Shown one piece after another: positions 57,584 through 64,000 of a DNA stretch of 64,000 nucleotides. The position numbers and the translations under genes are program-made. The DNA lies in the NCBI RefSeq assembly GCF_901875305.1, contig NZ_CABFLY010000001.1, forward strand, positions 310,001 through 374,000. Reading direction: 5' to 3'. This stretch comes from Rothia mucilaginosa. Lineage in GTDB: Bacteria > Actinomycetota > Actinomycetes > Actinomycetales > Micrococcaceae. The notes beneath the pieces are model-generated. The model was not told the origin of the DNA. It did not search any database and saw only the letters and a list, made by a program, of their open reading frames with translations. The first letter of the stretch is position 1. Each line of letters starts with the position of its first letter.

Positions 57584-59196
57584 TGCGCGTTATGGCACAA
57601 GTTGCTATGGTGATGGCACTCGATAAGTGCATCGGCTGCCACACCTGCTCCGTGACCTGTAAGCAGGCATGGACGAACCGAGCCGGTACCGAGTACGTCT
57701 GGTTCAACAATGTGGAGACTCGTCCCGGTCAGGGTTACCCCCGCCGTTACGAGGACCAGGAAAAGTGGAAGGGCGGCTGGGTGCTGAACAAGCGCGGTCG
57801 TCTGGAGCTTAAGAGCGGTAACCGCTTCCAGAAGCTCTTCTCGATTTTCGCTTCCCCGATTCAGCCTGAGCTCAGCGACTACTACGAGCCCTGGACTTAC
57901 GATTACCAGAACCTGACCACTGCTCCCCTCGGTGATGACTTCCCGGCCGCAAAGCCGGTCTCCCTCATCACCGGTGAGGACGCAAAGGTTCAGTGGGGTA
58001 TGAACTGGGACGACAACCTGGCTGGTGCGACCGAGTACGGTCACCTGGACCCGCTGGTTGAGAAGGTTCGTAAGAAGGCTGAAGACAAGATTAAGTTCGA
58101 GTTCGAGCAGACCTTCATGTTCTACCTGCCCCGTATTTGTGAGCACTGCCTGAACCCCTCCTGCATGGCTTCCTGCCCCTCTGGCGCTATCTACAAGCGT
58201 GCCGAGGACGGTATCGTGCTGGTGGACCAGGACCGTTGCCGTGGTTGGCGTCAGTGCATCACCGGTTGCCCCTACAAGAAGGTGTACTTCAACCACAAGA
58301 CGGGTAAGGCTGAGAAGTGTACCTTCTGCTACCCCCGTATTGAGGCCGGTATCCCGACCGTGTGTGCTGAGACCTGTGTGGGCCGTATGCGCTACATCGG
58401 TGTCTTCCTGTACGACGCAGACCGCGTGACCGAGGCTGCTTCGGTTCCGGACGAGAAGGACCTCTACGAGGCTCAGCTGTCGCTGATGCTCGATCCTTCT
58501 GACCCGGCCGTGATTGAGCAGGCACGTAAGAACGACATCCCCGATGCGTGGATTACTGCGGCTCAGAAGTCACCCGTGTACAAGCTGGCCAAGGAGTGGA
58601 AGGTGGCTTTGCCCCTGCACCCCGAGTACCGCACCATGCCGATGGTTTGGTACGTGCCGCCGCTGTCCCCGATTGTTGACCTGCTCAAGGAGCAGGGCCA
58701 CGACGCTGAGAACAGCAACAACCTCTTCGGCGCTATTGAGGCTCTGCGTATTCCGGTGGAGTACCTGGCTGAGCTGTTCACCGCGGGTGACACCGAGGTT
58801 GTGACGAACGTTCTGCGTCGCCTGGCTGCGATGCGTTCGTACATGCGTGACATCAACCTTGGTGGCGAAGGCAACGAGGAAATTGCGCAGGCGGTTGGCA
58901 TGACCGGTCAGCAGATTTACGAAATGTACCGTCTGATGGCTATCGCGAAGTACAACGAACGCTACGTCATTCCGAAGGCTCACATGGAGGATGCCCACAA
59001 CCTCGAGGAAATGGGTTGCTCTCTGAGCGTGGATGGCGGACCCGGTATGTACGGCGATGCGTTCAACGACATGGAGGGTCGCCCGACCCCCGTGTCCACC
59101 GGTGTATACGAGGCTAACAACAAGGTCAGCTTGTTTAGCTGGGACGGTTCTTCCCGCCCCGACGGCCTCTTCCCGAATACCACCGGAAAGAAGTAA
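57583..59196 (+). CDS. narH: Respiratory nitrate reductase beta subunit NarH
   Basis: A 537-residue iron-sulfur protein carrying electrons from NarI to NarG. The first cluster motif is CIGCHTCSVTC (Cys16, 19, 22, 26). Further clusters are ICEHCLNPSCMASCPSGAI, CRGWRQCITGCPYKKVYF, and KCTFCYPRIEAGIPTVCAETCVGR. In CRGWRQC a Trp replaces the second Cys, giving the [3Fe-4S] cluster typical of NarH. It lacks a signal peptide. Translation is coupled to narG by a one-base overlap. Confidence 0.98.
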   Translation: MRVMAQVAMVMALDKCIGCHTCSVTCKQAWTNRAGTEYVWFNNVETRPGQGYPRRYEDQEKWKGGWVLNKRGRLELKSGNRFQKLFSIFASPIQPELSDYYEPWTYDYQNLTTAPLGDDFPAAKPVSLITGEDAKVQWGMNWDDNLAGATEYGHLDPLVEKVRKKAEDKIKFEFEQTFMFYLPRICEHCLNPSCMASCPSGAIYKRAEDGIVLVDQDRCRGWRQCITGCPYKKVYFNHKTGKAEKCTFCYPRIEAGIPTVCAETCVGRMRYIGVFLYDADRVTEAASVPDEKDLYEAQLSLMLDPSDPAVIEQARKNDIPDAWITAAQKSPVYKLAKEWKVALPLHPEYRTMPMVWYVPPLSPIVDLLKEQGHDAENSNNLFGAIEALRIPVEYLAELFTAGDTEVVTNVLRRLAAMRSYMRDINLGGEGNEEIAQAVGMTGQQIYEMYRLMAIAKYNERYVIPKAHMEDAHNLEEMGCSLSVDGGPGMYGDAFNDMEGRPTPVSTGVYEANNKVSLFSWDGSSRPDGLFPNTTGKK

Positions 59197-59200
59197 TTAA

Positions 59201-59941
59201 GTGGCTGGATTCTTTTCCAAGCTCATGGGTAAGGCCGGTTCCGAGGCTCAGGCCTCGGAGCCGGCTCAGCCGGTGAATCCGTTCGATATCGATTACGGTC
59301 CCGGTGAGGACAAGGACTCGGTAATTTACCAGGTCAGCGCTATGCTCTTGGGCTATCCCGATGAGCAGATGCTGGAGGTGCTTCCTGAACTGGTCGCTAT
59401 CACGGCGGCCACCGAGGATGAAGCTTTTATCGCAGCTGTTGATGCGATGCAGAAGTGGCTTACCTCCAAGGACCTGGAAGACGTGCAGTCCGAGTATGTG
59501 CAGGAATACGACCTTTCGCGTCGTCATTCCCTGCACCTGTCGTACTGGACCGATGGTGATACGCGTCGTCGCGGTGAGACTCTTCTGCGTTTCAAGCAGA
59601 TGTACCGCGAGTCCGGTATGCTGACCGTTCTGAACGGTGAGCTTCCGGATTATCTGCCGTTGGTTCTCGAGTTTTGTGCGCTGGTTGATCGTCGTAAGGG
59701 TCGTTCGGCCCTGCAGGCATATCGCCCCTCCCTTGAGCTTCTCCGTCTTGCGATGAAGGACGGAAGCCTACCCCACTACGGGTTGTTGCAGAGCATCTGC
59801 GCGACTCTTCCCGGCATCTCTCCCGAGACTCAGGAAGAGGTCCAGCGGATGGCTGGCTACGGCCCGCCCGTCGAGACTGTTGGCCTGAACGGTTACGCTG
59901 ATCATCAGCTGCTCCAGCAGGCGCAGGCTCGTTCTAACTAG
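59201..59941 (+). CDS. narJ: Nitrate reductase assembly chaperone NarJ
   Basis: A 246-residue TorD/NarJ-family chaperone that helps insert the cofactor into NarG and then leaves. The core begins with VIYQVSAMLLGYPDEQMLEVLPEL near residue 45; QEYDLSRRHSLHLSYWTDGDTRRRGETLLRFKQMYRESG (read in parts, near 107-145) is the NarJ signature, and DYLPLVLEFCALV follows. The GTG start lies four bases after the narH stop codon, with GAAAGAAG upstream. The first 40 residues are acidic and flexible. Confidence 0.95.
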   Translation: MAGFFSKLMGKAGSEAQASEPAQPVNPFDIDYGPGEDKDSVIYQVSAMLLGYPDEQMLEVLPELVAITAATEDEAFIAAVDAMQKWLTSKDLEDVQSEYVQEYDLSRRHSLHLSYWTDGDTRRRGETLLRFKQMYRESGMLTVLNGELPDYLPLVLEFCALVDRRKGRSALQAYRPSLELLRLAMKDGSLPHYGLLQSICATLPGISPETQEEVQRMAGYGPPVETVGLNGYADHQLLQQAQARSN

Positions 59942-59967
59942 TTTTATCCCTCGTGAGGAGACAACAC

Positions 59968-60801
59968 GTGTACGTACTTGCTTCTGAGAACGCAGAACAC
60001 GCTGCACACGCTGTAGCCGATCCGGGCGTCGTAGACATCCTGCTGTGGGGCGTTCTGCCCTATGTTGCGCTGGTCGTTCTGATTGGTGGCACCATTTGGC
60101 GTTACCGTACCGACCAGTATGGCTGGACGACCCGCTCGTCGCAGATTTACGAAGGCAAGTGGCTTCGCATCGGTTCGCCGCTGTTCCACTATGGCCTGGC
60201 CGCCGTCTTTATGGGCCACGTTGGTGGTCTGGTGGTCCCCAAGTTCCTGACTGACTTCGTCGTTTCGGATGAGACTTACCACATTGTGGCGCTAATCGCG
60301 GGTTCTGCCGCAGCTGTTGCCACCATTGTCGGTATGTTTATCTTGCTGGGTCGCCGCGCTACGAACTCTGAGGTTCGTGCGGCTACCACCCGCAATGACG
60401 TTTTCATGTATATCGTCCTGGTTCTGGTGATTCTCGCCGGTACCGCGGCTACCCTGATTTCGGCAGTGGACCCGTCGGGCGGTCTGCCCCCGGTCAATGG
60501 TCACCATGTTCACTTCAACTACCGTGAGACCATTGCCGTGTGGTTCCGTTCGCTGTTCTACTTCCACCCCGAGGTGGCCCTGATGGTGAACATCCCCGTG
60601 GCTTTCAAGATTCACATCGTCGTAGCTATGGTTCTGTTCATTATTTGGCCCTTCACCCGCCTGGTGCACGCACTGACTGTGCCTCTGCACTACGTATTCC
60701 GCCCCTACACCGTGTACCGCACCCGTGGCGGTCAGCGCGTTGGCGCACGTCGAGGCTGGGATCCGGTGGGTACTCTCCCGCGTGAGCGTGCCGACCGCTA
60801 A
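59968..60801 (+). CDS. narI: Respiratory nitrate reductase gamma subunit NarI (cytochrome b)
   Basis: A 277-residue membrane protein with five expected helices that takes electrons from menaquinol and anchors NarGH. Heme-ligand His residues are expected in LFHYGLAAVFMGHVGGLVVP (near residues 70-90) and in FKIHIVVAMVLFIIWPFTRLVH (near 210-232). A polar N-terminal head of about 25 residues (ASENAEHAAHAVADPG) is longer than in E. coli. The GTG at 59968 follows GAGGAGA; the earlier in-frame GTG at 59953 overlaps that site. The Arg-rich tail (RTRGGQRVGARRGWD) is cytoplasmic. Confidence 0.95.
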   Translation: MYVLASENAEHAAHAVADPGVVDILLWGVLPYVALVVLIGGTIWRYRTDQYGWTTRSSQIYEGKWLRIGSPLFHYGLAAVFMGHVGGLVVPKFLTDFVVSDETYHIVALIAGSAAAVATIVGMFILLGRRATNSEVRAATTRNDVFMYIVLVLVILAGTAATLISAVDPSGGLPPVNGHHVHFNYRETIAVWFRSLFYFHPEVALMVNIPVAFKIHIVVAMVLFIIWPFTRLVHALTVPLHYVFRPYTVYRTRGGQRVGARRGWDPVGTLPRERADR

Positions 60802-60831
60802 TACACATATCCATATTGCAAAAGAGGAAAT

Positions 60832-62055
60832 ATGAGCACCCCTGTTGCACCGAGCTACGACCTGAAGAAGGGTCAGCTCTTTAACGTTCTGCTGGCAACC
60901 TTCGCCTCGACCATTGGTTTCTGGGCATGGACCATCGTCGGCCCGCTTGCAAAAATGTATGCCAAGCAGATGCACCTGGACGCTGGTATGACCAGTGTTC
61001 TGGTCGCCATGCCGATTTTTATCGGTGCTATCGGCCGTATTCCCATCGGCGGTCTGACTGACCGTTACGGTGGTCGTATTATGTTCACCATTGTTCTAGC
61101 TGTCAGCGCACCGCTGGTTCTGCTGGTGGGCGTGGCTGGTCAGATGAACTCGCTGCCCATGCTGCTGATTGTCTCCTTCTTCCTGGGTATTGCTGGTACC
61201 GTGTTCGCTGTGGGTATTCCCTTCAGCTCGGCATGGTATGACGTATCGAAGAAGGGCTTCGCAACCGGTGTGTTCGGTGCGGGCATGGTGGGTACTGCGG
61301 TTTCCGCATTCGCTACCCCCCGCCTGGTGCAGGGTATCGGTTACTTCCCGACTCACATCCTGATTGCTGTGATTTGTGCAGTAACCGCCGTGATTTCTTT
61401 CGTGTTCCTGAAGGATTCCCCGGCAACCATTGGCCGTGAGGTCACCCCGCTGATGCCGAAGATTATTCGCGCATTCAAGGTGAAGACCACTTGGCAGCTC
61501 TGCTTCCTCTACGCAGTTGTGTTCGGTGCCTTCGTGGCATTCTCGAACTACCTGCCCACTTACCTGAGCAACATCTACCACTTCGACGCTAATGACGCTG
61601 GTCTGCGTGCGGCTGGCTTTACCGCTGCCGCTGTGGTGGCTCGTCCCTTCGGTGGTGTTCTGGCTGATAAGTTCGGTCCGAAGATTATCTCCCTCATCTC
61701 CCTGGGCGGTGTGGTGATTCTGGCAGTTATTACCGCATTCCAGCCTAATGCTGAGCACGTGTACGGTGCTGTCTTCATCCTGATGGGTGCTCTGCTGGGT
61801 CTGGGCCACGGCTCGGTCTTCGGCTGGTTGGGTCGCGTTGCTGACCCGAAGAACGTTGGTGCGGTGTCCGGTGTGATTGCTGCTACTGGCGCGCTGGGTG
61901 GCTTCTTCCCGCCGCTGGTGATGGGTGCAACCTACAACCAGGAGCACAACAACTACTTCATCGGTCTGATGCTGCTGGCCGTGACCGCGTTCCTCGCCTT
62001 CCTGTCGGTATTCCTCGTGCCGCACGGTGGCAAGCCGGATCACGCTAAGAAGTAA
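60832..62055 (+). CDS. narK: Nitrate/nitrite transporter NarK (MFS)
   Basis: A 407-residue MFS carrier of the nitrate/nitrite porter group with twelve expected helices. The first-half motif GRIPIGGLTDRYGGRIMF is near residues 67-84, the nitrate signature in GIAGTVFAVGIPFSSAWY near 118-135, and the second-half signature in GLGHGSVFGWLGRVADPKNVGAVSG near 320-345. It may import nitrate, export nitrite, or exchange them. The ATG follows GAGGAAAT. It closes the nar operon, 30 bases after narI. Confidence 0.94.
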   Translation: MSTPVAPSYDLKKGQLFNVLLATFASTIGFWAWTIVGPLAKMYAKQMHLDAGMTSVLVAMPIFIGAIGRIPIGGLTDRYGGRIMFTIVLAVSAPLVLLVGVAGQMNSLPMLLIVSFFLGIAGTVFAVGIPFSSAWYDVSKKGFATGVFGAGMVGTAVSAFATPRLVQGIGYFPTHILIAVICAVTAVISFVFLKDSPATIGREVTPLMPKIIRAFKVKTTWQLCFLYAVVFGAFVAFSNYLPTYLSNIYHFDANDAGLRAAGFTAAAVVARPFGGVLADKFGPKIISLISLGGVVILAVITAFQPNAEHVYGAVFILMGALLGLGHGSVFGWLGRVADPKNVGAVSGVIAATGALGGFFPPLVMGATYNQEHNNYFIGLMLLAVTAFLAFLSVFLVPHGGKPDHAKK

Positions 62056-62115
62056 TCCATTGAAGATATTTAGATATTCCTCGTAAGAGGTATATCTGAG
62101 CTTGTTTTCATAGGG

Positions 62116-62161
62116 GCCCCGGTTCGTCCTCCCGGTCATGGGAGGAGGGACCGGGGCTTTG
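62116..62161 (+). terminator. Terminator of the nar operon
   Basis: Outer arms GCCCCGGT/ACCGGGGC (62116-62123 with 62150-62157) and an inner TCCTCCC/GGGAGGA stem, followed by TTT. A smaller hairpin (AGATATTCCTC with GAGGTATATCT, about 62073-62098) precedes it. Confidence 0.85.
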
Positions 62162-62374
62162 CTCTACCCGGTAGCTTCTATCCGGTATCGGGGGCGGGAG
62201 AATCTTATGGGGGTGCCAGGGGGAGAGGGGGGAAGACTTATCGTGTTCGGGTATGTCGAATCATGATAATGATGAGAAAAATACGCGGAGATGTGGGACA
62301 CTTAAAGCGTTCGACTCGTCGCAATAGCGCGACGTGCCCCCTCTACGGTTTGCGCCGACCAATAGGAGAACCCT
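62162..62374 (+). promoter_or_regulatory. Upstream region of gcvP
   Basis: I see no gene here. The G-rich stretch 62185-62240 and a CGACTCGTCGCAATAGCGCGACG hairpin-like segment, read in parts near 62310-62333, precede AGGAGA. I looked for a glycine riboswitch and did not find its conserved core. Confidence 0.3.
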
Positions 62375-64000
62375 ATGTCCTTTATTGATCGTCATCTCGG
62401 CCCCCGTTCCGCAGACGCAGAGCAGATGCTCGAAACCTTGGGATATTCTTCCCTGGACGCGCTGATGGACGCAGTTGTCCCCTCGCAGATTCGCCTTGAC
62501 GGTGAGCTTCAGCTTCCCGCTCCGCTGTCGGAGCATGAGGCCCTTTCGAAGATTGCTGGCTACTCTGCTAAGAATAAGGTCCTGGCCCAGATGATTGGTG
62601 CCGGTTACTACGATGCTGTGACTCCCGCTGTCCTGCGTCGCAATATTCTGGAGAACCCTGGTTTCTACACCTCTTACACTCCTTACCAGGCTGAGATTTC
62701 TCAGGGTCGTCTGGAAGCTCTGCTGAACTTCCAGAACACTGTGATGGAGCTGACCGGTCTGGAGATTGCTAACTCTTCGCTGCTGGATGAGGCTTCTGCT
62801 GTCGCTGAAGCGGCTGTTATGATGCACCGTGCAAACCGCAAGGTGAAGAACGGTTTCTTCGCAATTGACTCTCGTTGCCTGCCTCAGGTTATTTCGGTGA
62901 CTCGTGGCCGTGCGGAGATGCTGGGCATTCCCTTTGTTATCACCGATTTCTCCGAGGGCCTGCCTGAGGGCGATTTGTACGGCATTATCCTGGCTTACCC
63001 TGCACAGGATGGTGAAATCCGTGATATTGAACCGATTATCAAGGCCGCTAAGGAGCGCAACGCCCTGGTGACGGTGGATGCTGATTTGCTGGCTTTGACC
63101 CTGCTGAAGTCTCCCGGCGAGTTGGGTGCAGATATTGCTGTTGGTAACACTCAGCGCTTTGGCTTGCCCTTCTTCTTCGGTGGTCCGCATGCCGGTTACA
63201 TGGCCGTTCACAAGGGTATGGAGCGTACCATGCCGGGTCGTCTGGTGGGTGTCTCGAAGGACCCGACCGGTAAGCCCGCTTACCGCCTGGCCCTGCAGAC
63301 TCGCGAGCAGCACATTCGCCGTGAGAAGGCTACCTCTAATATCTGTACCGCTCAGGCGTTGCTGGCCATTGTTGCGGGTGCTTACGCGATGTACCACGGC
63401 CCCGAAGGTCTGCGCGCTATCGCGAACCGCCTGCACACGAGCGTTGCACGTGTGGCAACCGCTCTGGAGGCAGCAGGCTACAGCATTGCTCATGACACCT
63501 TCTTCGACACCATCGTGGTGGAAGCTCCCGGCCGTGCTGATGAGCTGGTCGCGAAGGCTCTGGAAGCTGGCGTGAACATCCGTCGCTTTGATGAGGACCG
63601 CGTAGGTATTTCTGTGGGTGAATCTCATGGTGAGGAGCTGCTGAAGTCCCTGGTCTCTGCTCTGGGCGGCACCCTCGGCGAGGCAGATCCGAAGTACGAC
63701 CTGCCCTCCGACCTGCTGCGTACCGACGACTACATGCAGCACCCGGTTTTCCACAAGTACCGTTCCGAGACCGAGATGATGCGCTACCTGCGTCACCTGG
63801 CAGACAAGGACCTGGCCCTGGATCGCGCCATGATCCCGTTGGGCTCGTGCACCATGAAGCTGAATGCCGCAGCCGAGATGGAACCCATCTCCTGGCCCGG
63901 ATTCGCTAACATCCACCCGCTGGTTCCCGAGGACCAGGCCGAGGGCTGGCACGACCTGATCAAGGACCTGTCGGATTGGTTGCTCGCTGTTACTGGTTAC
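62375..64000 (+). CDS. gcvP: Glycine dehydrogenase (decarboxylating), P protein, N-terminal 542 residues
   Basis: An open frame from ATG 62375 to the window end encodes the first half of GcvP. It starts FIDRHLGPRSADAEQML, with GYYDAVTPAVLRRNILENPGFYTSYTPYQ read in parts near residues 90-115, TGLEIANSSLLDEASAVAEA near 125-145, GLPFFFGGPHAGYMAV near 265-280, REQHIRREKATSNICTAQALLA near 308-330, and PLGSCTMKLNAAAEM near 488-502. The PLP lysine lies in the missing C-terminal half. It decarboxylates glycine with the lipoyl H protein. AGGAGA lies seven bases upstream. The single-chain (about 950-residue) form is expected. Confidence 0.96.
   Translation, partial: MSFIDRHLGPRSADAEQMLETLGYSSLDALMDAVVPSQIRLDGELQLPAPLSEHEALSKIAGYSAKNKVLAQMIGAGYYDAVTPAVLRRNILENPGFYTSYTPYQAEISQGRLEALLNFQNTVMELTGLEIANSSLLDEASAVAEAAVMMHRANRKVKNGFFAIDSRCLPQVISVTRGRAEMLGIPFVITDFSEGLPEGDLYGIILAYPAQDGEIRDIEPIIKAAKERNALVTVDADLLALTLLKSPGELGADIAVGNTQRFGLPFFFGGPHAGYMAVHKGMERTMPGRLVGVSKDPTGKPAYRLALQTREQHIRREKATSNICTAQALLAIVAGAYAMYHGPEGLRAIANRLHTSVARVATALEAAGYSIAHDTFFDTIVVEAPGRADELVAKALEAGVNIRRFDEDRVGISVGESHGEELLKSLVSALGGTLGEADPKYDLPSDLLRTDDYMQHPVFHKYRSETEMMRYLRHLADKDLALDRAMIPLGSCTMKLNAAAEMEPISWPGFANIHPLVPEDQAEGWHDLIKDLSDWLLAVTGY

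Noticed and set aside
62162..62374. Glycine riboswitch before gcvP
   Set aside because: The location is right, but I could not find the two conserved aptamer cores or a terminator switch. A covariance search would settle it.
62261..63952. 563-residue frame on the minus strand at the window end
   Set aside because: The plus strand encodes GcvP here with many diagnostic motifs; the antisense frame is a shadow.

Overview
The window looks like chromosomal DNA of a high-GC Gram-positive actinobacterium, most probably a Rothia-like member of the Micrococcaceae. The evidence is a mycothiol synthase (MshD) beside a GlnR-type orphan regulator, actinobacterial gene order (MaoC pair-murB; aminotransferase-tRNA-Trp-secE-nusG-rplKA-rplJL), TTG/GTG starts, and several genes that appear to be leaderless. 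Sucrose PTS genes and a full respiratory nitrate reductase with its molybdenum-cofactor genes fit an oral, facultatively anaerobic lifestyle. The genus is inferred from gene content and recall, not from a search. I see no phage, insertion sequence or CRISPR array.

Layout. 0-9 kb: a cut-off Fur-family regulator, a decayed htpX, yajQ, a small unknown acidic protein, tRNA-Tyr, thioredoxin, an AlkA-like glycosylase, a DUF2079 membrane protein and a DEAD-box helicase with a long leader and an RGG tail. 9-16.4 kb: a tRNA Thr-Met-Thr cluster, a flavin monooxygenase, hadA-hadB-murB, an unknown protein, an MFS carrier and a PGPGW membrane protein. 16.4-28.6 kb: asd of the E. coli type, thyA-folA, glnR-mshD-ppk-Nudix, a 39-residue membrane protein too short for ordinary gene calling, nitrobindin, ygfZ and pfkA. 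29-37.5 kb: an aminotransferase, tRNA-Trp, secE-nusG, rplKA and rplJL, with a TehA-like channel and an orphan ABC ATPase between rplA and rplJ. 37.5-43.5 kb: a sucrose module of hydrolase (scrB), PTS transporter (scrA) and LacI-type repressor (scrR), with the same operator in front of scrA and scrR. 43.6-62.1 kb: a molybdenum-nitrate island. moaA-moaD-mobA-moeA run leftward; modA-modB-moeA-moaC-mog-moaE-moeZ-narGHJI-narK run rightward. The last gene, gcvP, runs off the window.

How the parts work together. ModAB brings in molybdate. MoaA, MoaC, MoaD, MoaE and MoeZ build molybdopterin, Mog and two MoeA paralogues insert the metal, and MobA can attach a nucleotide. The product is the Mo-bisMGD cofactor of NarG. 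NarGHI reduces nitrate at the membrane, NarJ assembles it and NarK moves nitrate or nitrite. No modC ATPase is encoded here. Regulation visible in the DNA includes twin ScrR operators, structured leaders and attenuator-like hairpins before secE, rplK, rplA and rplJ, a terminator between modA and modB, and a recurring arrangement in which a -10 hexamer lies 6-7 bases before a start codon that has no ribosome-binding site.

Nothing here is clearly a new defence or biosynthetic system. The most interesting items are the leaderless-gene pattern, the truncated htpX, the E. coli-type asd, the small membrane protein, the terminator just before secE, the 20-bp tandem repeats at 33.5 kb, and the split regulation of modA and modB.
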